Assembly (NCBI RefSeq): GCF_002976435.1
Contig: NZ_PUGF01000016.1
Span: forward strand, 1-64,000
Direction: 5' to 3'
DNA length: 64,000 bases
From: Solimicrobium silvestre
GTDB lineage: Bacteria; Pseudomonadota; Gammaproteobacteria; Burkholderiales; Burkholderiaceae_D
Below are positions 1-8,317 of this stretch, in pieces (position 1 is the stretch's first letter; every line of letters begins with the position of its first letter). The position numbers and the translations under genes are program-made. Below the pieces are notes generated by a model that worked only from the letters and a program-made list of their open reading frames with translations, ran no database searches and had not been told where the DNA came from.

Positions 1-128
1 GGTGTATTTAATGTATTTTACTGTCGCCAGAAGATTCTTAAAATCGACTTGCGCGCTGCAACTAATTCGGCTTAAATGTGTTACCCATGTCTGGATACAC
101 CCGTTACCTATGTCCCACGTCTAAACAC

Positions 129-292
129 GTCGCCAAAAAAGGTAGGCCAAAAAAGGCGACCACGCTATTTCGGAAACCCCGGTTTTTCTAAGAAAAAAAG
201 GGAAAAGTTCGAAACTCGCTGCGCTCAGACAGCGAACCTTTCTGATCCTTTTTTCCTTAGAAAAACCGGCCGAACTAGAAGTGGGGGTAGGT
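129..292. repeat. Dispersed nested-palindrome repeat, copy 1
   Basis: About 165 bp that recur almost unchanged at 55709-55873. The core is a long interrupted palindrome: the arm at 179-192 (CCGGTTTTTCTAAG) pairs perfectly with 256-269 and pairing continues, with one mismatch, to about 23 bp. Inside it a second palindrome has GTTCG/CGAAC ends and a GCTG-rich tip. A + strand reading frame (76-339) runs through it and the same peptide is read from the second copy, but the similarity is explained by the DNA repeat, so I do not call a gene. I see nothing else in 1-369. Confidence 0.75.
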
Positions 293-369
293 CAAAAGCA
301 ACTGCAACGGCAACAACCAAACATACAAGTTTCAGCTAGCTCGGTGCATTACTCAGTCAATAAATCATA

Positions 370-786
370 CTATTGCGGGCAAGAACGCACTTGGGTTTGT
401 AAGCCATTTTGAATTTCATCAACGCCATCGGTTCTGGCTACTGTCGGTGAATACACGCAATAACTACCATTGGGATTCGTTACTTTGGTTACGCGTTGTG
501 AGGTGCCTACTCCAATTTCTACTTCGCCTGACACCTTCACCTTCTTTTCTGCTTGCGTAAACGTATTCGTGAAGGCGTTCTCACCGGCTGATAACGTATC
601 CTTTTTTATCAGGTACACCGGCTGTTCCTGGCTTATTTCCTTGCTTACTTTGTCTGTGTCGAGATTAAGCGGTGCAGTTTGCTGTGTTGGCATCGTTGAC
701 TCTGCGACTTGAGCGCTTGCAAAAGGGCTCAGCAGCGACGCTGCCAGAAAGAATAATTTAAAATTAGAGATGGAGCTTGGGTTCAT
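370..786 (-). CDS. Small secreted protein of unknown function, paralogue of its upstream neighbour
   Basis: I do not recognise a family. The protein (138 aa) has a clear Sec signal peptide ending near SPFASAQ and is otherwise hydrophilic. It is a paralogue of the gene immediately upstream (813-1250). Both share an APLNLDT block followed by KEIS, a central block (TLSAGENAFTNTF here, TLSAAPNKFTESF there) and a C-terminal block with YCVYSP, RTDG and a terminal RSCP. The two cysteines in the C-terminal block are conserved, so one disulfide is possible. I chose the Met at 786 because it directly precedes the signal peptide and avoids overlap with the upstream gene; a longer start at 831 is possible. 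Last gene of a minus-strand run starting near 3859. Confidence 0.7.
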   Translation of the reverse strand: MNPSSISNFKLFFLAASLLSPFASAQVAESTMPTQQTAPLNLDTDKVSKEISQEQPVYLIKKDTLSAGENAFTNTFTQAEKKVKVSGEVEIGVGTSQRVTKVTNPNGSYCVYSPTVARTDGVDEIQNGLQTQVRSCPQ

Positions 787-812
787 TTTTTGAAACCGAT
801 TAAAAACTAATG

Positions 813-1250
813 TTAAAAGTAATGTGGGCAACTACGGAACTGAGTCGGCATACCGGTTTGAATTGGATCTATTCCATCTGTTCTTCCCTGGGACGGTGAA
901 TACACGCAATATTCGTCACCCCAAACGGGAATGACTTTGTCCACTCGATCAGTCGTACCCTGCTCATGAATTTCTTCCACAGTTGGCGGACCTCTGCGTA
1001 CCACCGCAGCTTTGGAAAAACTTTCAGTAAATTTATTTGGGGCAGCTGAGAGAGTTTCAGTGTGTTTCTCTACGTGCTCATCATGCTCATCATGACTTAT
1101 CTCTTTAGCGATTTGGGCGGTATCAAGATTCAGCGGTGCCAAATCTTGAGCCGTCTTTGTTTGCGCATAAGCTTGCTGACTCGGCAGCACGAAAAATAGC
1201 AGCGCGGTTAAAGGAAATAACGCTATAGGATTAATGCTAATTTTTTTCAT
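813..1250 (-). CDS. Small secreted protein of unknown function, first of a tandem pair
   Basis: 145 aa with an N-terminal signal peptide (positive MKK, hydrophobic stretch, cleavage near QAYAQ). It shares three blocks with the protein at 370-786, including the C-terminal YCVYSP...RTDGID...RSCP segment with two cysteines. It differs by a His/Asp/Glu-rich insert around residues 52-63 (HDEHDEHVEKH) that could bind metal, which is my inference only. It starts 28 bp downstream of the GspE-like gene, so it is probably cotranscribed with it. The duplication suggests a lineage-specific family. No function can be assigned. Confidence 0.7.
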   Translation of the reverse strand: MKKISINPIALFPLTALLFFVLPSQQAYAQTKTAQDLAPLNLDTAQIAKEISHDEHDEHVEKHTETLSAAPNKFTESFSKAAVVRRGPPTVEEIHEQGTTDRVDKVIPVWGDEYCVYSPSQGRTDGIDPIQTGMPTQFRSCPHYF

Positions 1251-1278
1251 TCTTCGTTACAGCCATCAGTAAGTTAAA

Positions 1279-3048
1279 TTAAGTCAGCGTAGAGGTTACT
1301 TTCAATACTTCATCACAACTAGTCAATCCTTCAATAATTTTATAAGCCCCGGCTATGCGTAACGGTTTCATGCCATCTTTAATGCTTTGTACACGCAGGG
1401 CATTTAAGTCGGTTTCAGGGCGAATTAATTTGGTAAAGGCTTGGCTGACGGTGATTAGTTCATATAAACCGGTGCGGCCCCGGTAACCGGTTTGGCGGCA
1501 TTCCGGGCAACCTACTGGCCGGTATATTTTATCTGGCTTCGGTATATTCCAATGCTCTGACAAAGTCATCCAGATTGGTTCTGGTAGATCTGCATCTTGT
1601 GTTTTGCAGACTGGGCATAACGTCCGCACCAGGCGTTGTGCCAAAATGCCGACTAGCGTGGCTTCCAGCAAATAATACGGAACACCTAATTCGAGCAAGC
1701 GCATCACAGCCGAAGGTGCGTCGTTGGTATGCAAGGTGGAAAATACCAAGTGACCGGTTAAGGCTGCTTGAATCGCCATTTCAGCGGTGGCTAAATCGCG
1801 AATTTCACCGACCATAATAATGTCTGGATCTTGCCGCATTAAGGCACGTACACCGTCCGCAAATGAAAGATCAATTCCGTGTTGTACCTGCATTTGATTA
1901 AATGACGGCTCGACCATTTCAATCGGATCTTCTACTGAGCAGACGTTAACTTCAGAAGTCGCCAGGGCTTTTAAGGTCGTGTATAACGTCGTGGTTTTTC
2001 CTGAACCGGTCGGGCCGGTGACTAAAATAATACCGTGCGGTTTTTCTGTAAGCTGTTTCCAGCGCAGCGCATCTTCAGTAGGGAAGCCGAGTTCCGGCAA
2101 GGTTTTAACGACGACTTCAGGATCAAATATCCGCATCACCATTTTTTCACCAAACGCAGTTGGTAAGGTGGAAAGCCGTAATTCGATTTCTTGCCCAGCA
2201 TTGGTACGGGTTTTAATCCGGCCATCTTGCGGACGTCGTTTTTCAATCACGTCCATGCGGCCTAGCAATTTAATTCGCGCTGTCATGGCGATCATTACGG
2301 TAACGGGCACTTGATATACCTGATGCAAAACACCGTCGATCCGGAACCTGATCGCTGCCATGCTACGTTTTGGCTCTAAATGGATATCCGATGCGCGCTG
2401 CTCGAACGCATATTGCCACAGCCAGTCGACAATATTGACGATGTGCTGATCATTGGAATCAAGCTGTTTATTCGAGTTACCGAGTTCAACCAATTGTTCA
2501 AAATTATTGCGTAATGCAACGTCTTGCCCTTTGGTTTTGCTGGCGTTTTTAATCGACTTCGCCAGCGCAAAAAATTGTGCGATGTATTGTGAAATTTCGA
2601 GCGGATTCGCCAGCACAAGTTTTAATTCACGGCGCGTAACTTTGGCAATTTCATCATGCCATTCGGTATTGCCCGGCTCGCAAGTGGCAATGGTGACGCT
2701 GGTTGCGGTGATTTCAACCGGTAAAATATTAAAACGCGCTGCATAAACAGCGGACATCACATCGGCGACTTTGGTGAAATCAACCTTCAGCGGATCAATC
2801 CGGTAAAACGGCAGCTTGACCCGTTTGGCTAGCCATTCAGTCAGCCAGTCAAGATTTAAATGGGTGCCCGGCGAGGTGATAGCAGTGAGTTTGCATTGCG
2901 CTAAAGCGGTGAGCGGGTGCATGCTCATCGGCGCATTTTTTAAGATTGCCTGCGCTAAGGGATATTGCGCTCTCGCCGTTTCTTTGGTGAGAATGCCATC
3001 ATGGATCAGCCAATTTAAAATGTGTTGTAAGTCGAGATGTTTAGTCAT
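1279..3048 (-). CDS. GspE/PilB-type secretion or pilus assembly ATPase, orphan
   Basis: A hexameric motor ATPase of the type II secretion/type IV pilus family. The N-terminal ~150 residues resemble the T2SSE N domain. The Walker A GPTGSGKTTT lies near residue 343, followed by the Asp box, the Walker B region (DPDIIMVGEIRD) and the His box (GHLVFSTLHTNDAP). A zinc-type tetracysteine unit is formed by CPVC and CPEC about 38 residues apart, typical of GspE/PilB. No other secretion or pilus gene lies in the window, so it is an orphan copy here and its partner machine cannot be named. Start: the Met at 3048 leaves a 7-bp gap to the upstream gene, while the Met at 3084 would overlap it. It sits between a spermidine-synthase-like gene and two small secreted proteins. 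Confidence 0.88.
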   Translation of the reverse strand: MTKHLDLQHILNWLIHDGILTKETARAQYPLAQAILKNAPMSMHPLTALAQCKLTAITSPGTHLNLDWLTEWLAKRVKLPFYRIDPLKVDFTKVADVMSAVYAARFNILPVEITATSVTIATCEPGNTEWHDEIAKVTRRELKLVLANPLEISQYIAQFFALAKSIKNASKTKGQDVALRNNFEQLVELGNSNKQLDSNDQHIVNIVDWLWQYAFEQRASDIHLEPKRSMAAIRFRIDGVLHQVYQVPVTVMIAMTARIKLLGRMDVIEKRRPQDGRIKTRTNAGQEIELRLSTLPTAFGEKMVMRIFDPEVVVKTLPELGFPTEDALRWKQLTEKPHGIILVTGPTGSGKTTTLYTTLKALATSEVNVCSVEDPIEMVEPSFNQMQVQHGIDLSFADGVRALMRQDPDIIMVGEIRDLATAEMAIQAALTGHLVFSTLHTNDAPSAVMRLLELGVPYYLLEATLVGILAQRLVRTLCPVCKTQDADLPEPIWMTLSEHWNIPKPDKIYRPVGCPECRQTGYRGRTGLYELITVSQAFTKLIRPETDLNALRVQSIKDGMKPLRIAGAYKIIEGLTSCDEVLKVTSTLT

Positions 3049-3055
3049 GTCGGTC

Positions 3056-3859
3056 TTAATTCTGCATCGCAAGTTGAATGCCATTTACCCATGATTTTGC
3101 GGGTAGCTTGGTGCTGAGTTTAATTTGTGCAGCGCGTTCATGGAGTGCTGCAAAGTCGAACTTTACTTTAGTATTGAACGCAATCGCAATCACATTACCA
3201 TCATGCACTTCCGGCAGGCAAATCACTTGGTCGAATACGAATTTCATGGCCTTAATATTTTTAAGGTAACTCGGATGGTCGCCAAATAAATTAACCGTCA
3301 TGATGCCATCCGGTTTTAAACAATCGGAACAGGCTTGGTAAAACTCGGCGCTGTCTAAAACTGGTCCGCGCGCGGTCGCGTCATATACATCAACTTGTAA
3401 AACATCGAGCGTGCCGTAACGGCTAGTTTCATTGACAAATTCTTCACCGTCCATTTCCAGTACCTGCAAGCGGGCGTCGTTGTCCGGTAATTTGAACATG
3501 GTTTGGCAAATAGAAATAACCGATGGGTTTAGTTCAATTGCGGTGACCTGTGCATGTGGAAACTGACGGTAGCAAAATTTGGTGAGTGAGGCGGTGCCTA
3601 AACCCAGTTGTGCTATCTGTTGCGGTTTTTCGATAAACAACATCCAGGCCATCATTTGTTGTGCATATTCCAGTTCCAGCCAATCTGGTTTTCTTAAGCG
3701 CATCGCACCTTGTACCCATTCCGTTCCAAAATGCAGGTAACGACAGCCATCCATTTCTGACAGCGTTACAGGGGCGTACTTTACTTTGCGTTTTGGTGAG
3801 TTATTAACACCTGATTTTGTGTTGGCTTGCGCTTCGATGGATTTTCGTTTTATCAGCAT
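3056..3859 (-). CDS. Spermidine synthase-like SAM-fold protein
   Basis: 267 aa with a class I methyltransferase/spermidine synthase fold. A glycine motif (LGLGTASLTKFCY, near residue 85) is followed by a VTAIELNP acidic-loop motif, a DVLQVDVYD strand and a LKPDGIMTVNLFG strand. Family knowledge: SpeE-like proteins of this size often lack the polyamine-binding residues and have unknown substrates, so I do not assign spermidine synthesis. First gene of the minus-strand run with the GspE-like ATPase; the next gene starts 7 bp downstream. Alternative: a methyltransferase that modifies a protein or small molecule. Confidence 0.75.
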   Translation of the reverse strand: MLIKRKSIEAQANTKSGVNNSPKRKVKYAPVTLSEMDGCRYLHFGTEWVQGAMRLRKPDWLELEYAQQMMAWMLFIEKPQQIAQLGLGTASLTKFCYRQFPHAQVTAIELNPSVISICQTMFKLPDNDARLQVLEMDGEEFVNETSRYGTLDVLQVDVYDATARGPVLDSAEFYQACSDCLKPDGIMTVNLFGDHPSYLKNIKAMKFVFDQVICLPEVHDGNVIAIAFNTKVKFDFAALHERAAQIKLSTKLPAKSWVNGIQLAMQN

Positions 3860-3975
3860 AATGATTGTAAGGTGTTATCAGTTTCGTAAATAGTAGTGTA
3901 GCCAGTTGCGACTATTTATAATTAAGTGCAAACTTACTGGCATTAAAAATAGTTAACAAATTTTAGGAGGATGAT

Positions 3976-4419
3976 ATGGAGGAAGTCAGTAAAAAGCCAG
4001 TAGAGATTTTAATTGAGCAATATTCAGAGAGCCACCAGAACCCTATCAATGAGTTAATTCATTTTATTTGCGTGCCAGCCATTATGTGGACTTTTTTGGG
4101 TCTGTTTTGGTCATTGCATCCCCTGTTGGCGGTAGCAGTCACTGTGCTTGCTCTAGTTTATTACTTCACGCTTTCACCGCGGCTGTGTTTTGGAATGTTA
4201 ATCATGAGCCTTTTGATGCTTGGTTTGCTGTATGCATTGCCTGGAAGTTGGGTCTTGCCCTTATCAATTATCGTGTTTGTGCTGGCTTGGATAGGTCAAT
4301 TTATTGGGCATTATCTAGAAGGTAAAAAGCCGTCGTTCTTTGAGGATGTGCGATTTTTGTTGATTGGCCCCTTATTTGTGTTGGGATTTTTATATCGAAA
4401 ATGCCATTTCGCGTTGTAA
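3976..4419 (+). CDS. Mpo1-like (DUF962) membrane protein
   Basis: 147 aa, mostly membrane: about four hydrophobic segments. The N-terminal SHQNPINELIHFICVP block and the C-terminal GHYLEGKKPSFFED block carry the conserved His and acidic residues of the DUF962 family. The yeast member Mpo1 is an Fe(II)-dependent dioxygenase that alpha-oxidises 2-hydroxy fatty acids. The histidines in HQNP, HF and GHYLEG fit a metal site, but bacterial substrates are unknown. A strong ribosome binding site (TAGGAGG) lies 5-6 bp before the ATG. It diverges from the SpeE-like gene and looks monocistronic. Confidence 0.8.
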   Translation: MEEVSKKPVEILIEQYSESHQNPINELIHFICVPAIMWTFLGLFWSLHPLLAVAVTVLALVYYFTLSPRLCFGMLIMSLLMLGLLYALPGSWVLPLSIIVFVLAWIGQFIGHYLEGKKPSFFEDVRFLLIGPLFVLGFLYRKCHFAL

Positions 4420-4521
4420 ATTGTTACAATTATGGATGCTAGTGAAACATCCTGACTCTTGTTTGCTTGAGTCAGTGGCTACACAATAGTTGGTATGTGT
4501 AAGATTCTTATGGAGAAACAA

Positions 4522-4980
4522 ATGAAGAAAGTTTTATTATTAATAAGTGTGTTGAGTATCGCTGCTTTAACCGGTTGTGCGGTTACACCAAATTCTGCCA
4601 ATGTATATCAATCTCGCCAGACTATGGGTGAACAAAGTGTGCGTATGGGCGTAGTTGAGTCGATTCGTAATGTGATGATTGACCACGGTCAGTCTGGTGT
4701 TGGTACCTTAGGTGGCGCGGCGCTCGGTGGTATTGCTGCAGGTAGCAGCATCGGTCAAGGTAACGGAGCAGTGGCGGCAGGCATTGCCGGCGCGATTGTT
4801 GGTGGTTTGGTTGGTCAACATGTAGAGCAAAACATGAATACTAAACCTGGTTTGGAAATCACCGTTAAATTGGACAATGGTAATTTAACCGCCATCGTGC
4901 AAGATGCTGACGAGCAATTTAATGTGGGTGATCGGGTACGTTTATTATCAGGCGGACGTACTACACGTGTAACGCATTGA
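4522..4980 (+). CDS. Outer membrane lipoprotein with glycine-zipper domain (SlyB/Pcp type)
   Basis: The lipobox LTGC follows a short MKKVLLL signal, so the mature protein begins with a lipidated Cys. The middle is a glycine zipper (GTLGGAALGGIAAGSSIGQG...AGAIVGGLVGQ), the Rick_17kDa/SlyB signature, followed by a ~45-residue beta-rich tail. Known family members sit in the outer membrane and are linked to envelope stress. I chose the Met at 4522 because GGAG lies at an ideal distance; two earlier Mets (4495, 4510) would put extra residues before the signal peptide. Followed by a bidirectional terminator shared with htpG. Confidence 0.85.
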   Translation: MKKVLLLISVLSIAALTGCAVTPNSANVYQSRQTMGEQSVRMGVVESIRNVMIDHGQSGVGTLGGAALGGIAAGSSIGQGNGAVAAGIAGAIVGGLVGQHVEQNMNTKPGLEITVKLDNGNLTAIVQDADEQFNVGDRVRLLSGGRTTRVTH

Positions 4981-5026
4981 GTTTTAACGTAAAGAATAAG
5001 TAGTAACCCAGCAGTAATTCAGAAAC

Positions 5027-5065
5027 AAAAAAGCGCGCATTTTAACGATGCGCGCTTTTTTGTTT
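5027..5065. terminator. Bidirectional rho-independent terminator
   Basis: An 8-bp stem GCGCGCAT/ATGCGCGC (5033-5040 and 5048-5055) is flanked by an A-run on the left and a T-run on the right. It lies between the convergent lipoprotein and htpG genes and can serve both. Confidence 0.85.
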
Positions 5066-5076
5066 TAATGACTGAA

Positions 5077-6984
5077 TTATTTACCAGCCATGCCCAACAA
5101 CATTTCATTCAAGCGTTTTACATAAGCGCTTGGGTCATTCAAATTACCGCCTTCTGCCAACATCGCCTGATCAAACAAAATATGCGCCCAATCGTCAAAC
5201 TTGGCGGTTTCATATTTCAAACGCTGTACTAAGGGATGATCCGGGTTGATTTCCAAAATCGGTTTTGAGTCTGGTGCAGCTTGTCCGGCTGCTTTTAACA
5301 TACGCGCCAGATTACCGGATAATTCATTTTCATCAGCGACCAAACAAGCTGGTGAATCGGTTAAACGGAACGTTACGCGCACGTCTTTGGCTTTGCCTTC
5401 TAACGCTGTTTTCATCTTGCCGACTAAGTCAACATAGTCAGTTTGAGTTTGTTCGTGCTGTTTTTTCTCGGCTTCGTCTTCCAGTGAACCTAAATCCAGG
5501 CTACCTTTAGCCACTGATGTTAATTCCTTGCCTTCAAAATCAGCCAGGAAGGACAACATCCATTCATCCACGCGGTCAGTCAACAGCAATACTTCTACGC
5601 CCTTTTTGCGGAAAATTTCCAGATGCGGACTATTCTTAGCCGCTGCAAAACTTTCTGCCGTCACGTAATAAATCTTGTCCTGGCCTTCTTTGGCACGGGC
5701 TAAATAGTCAGCGAATGATACGGTTTGCGCTTCGCTGTCATTATGAGTTGAAGAGAAGCGCAGTAATTTGGCAACGCGATCTTTGTTACCGGCATCTTCG
5801 CCAGTGCCTTCTTTTAATACCTGACCAAACTCATTCCAGAAAGTCTGGTATTGGTCTTTTTTCTCTTGCTCGTCGGCGTTAGCCAATTCTTCCAGCATGC
5901 CTAAAACACGTTTGGTAGAACCTTCGCGGATGAACTTGATGTCACGCGATTCTTGCAGAATTTCACGTGACACATTCAACGGCAAATCAGCTGAATCAAT
6001 CACACCTTTTACAAAACGCAGGTACACCGGCATTAATTGTTCAGCGTCGTCCATGATGAATACGCGTTTTACGTACAGCTTAATGCCGCCGCGTTTGTTG
6101 CGATCCCATAAATCAAACGGTGCGCGTGCTGGAATGTAGAGCAACTGCGTATATTCGCTGCGACCTTCAACGCGGTTATGGGTATATGTCAGCGGAGCCT
6201 GGAAGTCATGTGAAACGTGTTTGTAGAATTCGTCATACTGTTCCTGCGTGATCTCGGATTTGCTCCGTGCCCACAATGCGCTGGCCTGGTTGACGGTTTC
6301 AAATTCATCTTTGATTACCTGTTCTTTTTTCTCTTCATCCCATTCTTCTTTCTGCATCAAAATCGGCAGAGAGATATGGTCGGAATAAGTACGGATAACC
6401 GATTTTAATTTCCATGATGACAAAAATTCTTCTTCGCCTTCACGCAAATGCAAGGTGATGTCAGTACCACGGCTGGTTTTTTCAATATCTTCAATGCTGA
6501 AGTCACCAGCGCCAGCAGATTCCCAGCGTACGGCTTCAGTGCTTCCGGCGCGACGGGTTTCAACGGTAATCTTATCGGCGACGATAAAGCCGGAATAAAA
6601 GCCGACGCCGAACTGACCAATCATGGCTGCGTCTTTTTGTTGATCGCCAGATAACTTGCCGAAAAATTCTTTGGTACCGGACTTAGCAATCGTACCCAGA
6701 TGCGTAATTGCGTCGTCGCGACTCATGCCGATACCATTGTCGGAAATGGTAATGGTGCGGGCTTCTTTGTTGAAGGTGACTTTGATGCGTAAATCAGAAT
6801 CGTTTTCAAACAGGCTGGCGTTATTCATTGCTTCAAAACGCAGCTTATCGGCAGCATCGGATGCGTTAGAAATCAATTCACGGAGGAAAATTTCTTTGTT
6901 TGAATATAACGAATGAATCATTAATTGCAAAAGTTGGGTTACTTCTGCCTGAAACCCGAGGGTTTGCTTTTCGTGACCAGCCAT
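5077..6984 (-). CDS. htpG: Molecular chaperone HtpG (bacterial Hsp90)
   Basis: 635 aa, the usual length for HtpG. The N-terminal GHKL ATPase has [15 protein letters not shown] (helix with the catalytic Glu/Asn region), DNGIGM near residue 88 and GQFGVGFYS near 127, the lid and nucleotide contacts. Middle and C-terminal dimerisation domains follow without gaps. It is a cytosolic ATP-dependent chaperone that remodels client proteins with DnaK. It starts [15 protein letters not shown], matching the family start. A sigma-32-type promoter lies about 85-110 bp upstream (7067-7094). Monocistronic. Confidence 0.98.
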   Translation of the reverse strand: MAGHEKQTLGFQAEVTQLLQLMIHSLYSNKEIFLRELISNASDAADKLRFEAMNNASLFENDSDLRIKVTFNKEARTITISDNGIGMSRDDAITHLGTIAKSGTKEFFGKLSGDQQKDAAMIGQFGVGFYSGFIVADKITVETRRAGSTEAVRWESAGAGDFSIEDIEKTSRGTDITLHLREGEEEFLSSWKLKSVIRTYSDHISLPILMQKEEWDEEKKEQVIKDEFETVNQASALWARSKSEITQEQYDEFYKHVSHDFQAPLTYTHNRVEGRSEYTQLLYIPARAPFDLWDRNKRGGIKLYVKRVFIMDDAEQLMPVYLRFVKGVIDSADLPLNVSREILQESRDIKFIREGSTKRVLGMLEELANADEQEKKDQYQTFWNEFGQVLKEGTGEDAGNKDRVAKLLRFSSTHNDSEAQTVSFADYLARAKEGQDKIYYVTAESFAAAKNSPHLEIFRKKGVEVLLLTDRVDEWMLSFLADFEGKELTSVAKGSLDLGSLEDEAEKKQHEQTQTDYVDLVGKMKTALEGKAKDVRVTFRLTDSPACLVADENELSGNLARMLKAAGQAAPDSKPILEINPDHPLVQRLKYETAKFDDWAHILFDQAMLAEGGNLNDPSAYVKRLNEMLLGMAGK

Positions 6985-7066
6985 GGTTGTCCTTTTATAA
7001 AGTTGGAGGGGCTTGCGCTAAGTGATGCGATCGTAAATGAATCGCGGCGCAAGTTCAGTGTGCATG

Positions 7067-7094
7067 AAATGAGGCTGAAAAAAACTATTTCAAG
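7067..7094 (-). promoter_or_regulatory. Sigma-32 (RpoH) heat-shock promoter of htpG
   Basis: Read on the minus strand, CTTGAAA (-35, 7094-7088) is followed after 13 bp by CCTCATTT (-10, 7074-7067). The RpoH consensus is CTTGAAA with a 13-15 bp spacer and CCCCATNT. Transcription would start near 7060, giving a ~75-nt leader for htpG, a known RpoH target. Confidence 0.75.
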
Positions 7095-7208
7095 GGGACA
7101 AGGCTTAAAACACGCAGCATGCGGTTTATTGCTTACTAGCTAAATACAGGGTTTAGACTAGGCATACAGTATACTTACTTCTTTTTTTGCAATGATCAGG
7201 ACACTAAT

Positions 7209-7553
7209 ATGAGCACTTTACCTCCATGCCCCCAATGTAATTCTGAATTTACCTACGAAGATGGCGGTCAGTATGTTTGCCCAGAATGTGCCCATGAATG
7301 GAGCGCTCAAGCGGCTGCTGCTACGGCTGACGAAGGGAAGAGAGTTTATCGTGATTCCGCCGGTAACGAATTGCAAGACGGCGATACCGTATCGGTGATT
7401 AAAGATTTGAAATTAAAAGGCTCCGGTGGTGTTGTCAAAATGGGCACCAAGGTTAAAAATATTCGTCTGGTTGATAGCGACCATGACATCGATTGCAAAA
7501 TCGACGGTTTTGGCGCGATGAGCCTGAAAACGGAGTTTGTTAAGAAAGTGTGA
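7209..7553 (+). CDS. yjdM: YjdM/PhnA family zinc-ribbon protein
   Basis: 114 aa, the usual size. An N-terminal zinc ribbon has CPQC and CPEC near residues 8-11 and 25-28. The rest is the PhnA domain ([23 protein letters not shown], then [11 protein letters not shown] and [12 protein letters not shown]). The family was named after the phn phosphonate region of E. coli, but its role is not established and it is usually cytosolic and widespread. It is divergent from htpG and 80 bp upstream of sanA. Confidence 0.93.
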   Translation: MSTLPPCPQCNSEFTYEDGGQYVCPECAHEWSAQAAAATADEGKRVYRDSAGNELQDGDTVSVIKDLKLKGSGGVVKMGTKVKNIRLVDSDHDIDCKIDGFGAMSLKTEFVKKV

Positions 7554-7633
7554 TGTTGGCAAAATTGAGTTTGAACACTTGAGTCCAAATTCAGTATTAC
7601 TACCCCCGTCTAATCCTATCCTATCTGGTCCCC

Positions 7634-8311
7634 ATGATGACAAAACGCTTTATCTGCTGGTGCGTGGTTGGCTCAATTGGCTTATTAATCAGCTGTGCGA
7701 TGTTGATCATTGTGCTGGCCGATTGGCGGATTAGCGATGTGGCTAAGAATAAAATCGTAGCGCAGGCGGAACAGGTAGTTGATCAAGACGTGGTGCTAGT
7801 ACTCGGCACCTCCCCGCAGATTGGGTCGAAGCCAAATTATTTTTACGTTGAACGGATACGCGCCGTTGTTCAGCTCTGGCAACTTGGAAAAGTGCGAGCG
7901 GTGCTGGTAAGTGGCGACAACTCCACCCCGCACTACAATGAGCCAGACCGGATGAAGCGTGATTTGGTTGCTGCCGGAATTCCGCCAGAATTCATCACTT
8001 GTGACTATGCTGGTTTGCGTACCTATGACTCCATCGCTCGCGCTGGAAAAATCTTTGGCCTTAAGCGCGTTGTTATCGTTTCGCAACGTGAGCATTTGGA
8101 ACGTGCTTTGTATTTAGCCTCAGCCATGCACCTGGATGCTACCGGTTTAGCTGCTGCCGATGCGCCAAACTGGTGGCAAGTGCGTCAGCAAGTACGTGAA
8201 GCCTTAGCGCGGGTTAAGGCGATGTTGGATATCGCCGTAGAACTGCCGCCCAAACATCTTGGTTTGCCTATAGTTGTGCCGCTGGCACCGAAGCTGGCAA
8301 CATCAATCTGA
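7634..8311 (+). CDS. sanA: SanA-like DUF218 membrane protein
   Basis: 225 aa: one N-terminal transmembrane helix (residues ~5-28), then a periplasmic DUF218 domain with VLVLGTSPQIG, VLVSGDNS, an ERMKRDLVAAGIP-like motif and TYDSIARA. E. coli SanA affects envelope permeability and vancomycin resistance at high temperature; the biochemical role is unknown. It ends 7 bp before the convergent large penicillin-binding protein gene. This may be a coincidence of packing or may reflect a shared role in the cell wall. Confidence 0.85.
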   Translation: MMTKRFICWCVVGSIGLLISCAMLIIVLADWRISDVAKNKIVAQAEQVVDQDVVLVLGTSPQIGSKPNYFYVERIRAVVQLWQLGKVRAVLVSGDNSTPHYNEPDRMKRDLVAAGIPPEFITCDYAGLRTYDSIARAGKIFGLKRVVIVSQREHLERALYLASAMHLDATGLAAADAPNWWQVRQQVREALARVKAMLDIAVELPPKHLGLPIVVPLAPKLATSI

Positions 8312-8317
8312 CGATTT

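Noticed and set aside
76-339. Reading frame of 87 codons, similar at the protein level to 55704-56054
   Set aside because: The similarity comes from the DNA repeat; the frame follows the palindrome and no ribosome binding site or known family supports it.
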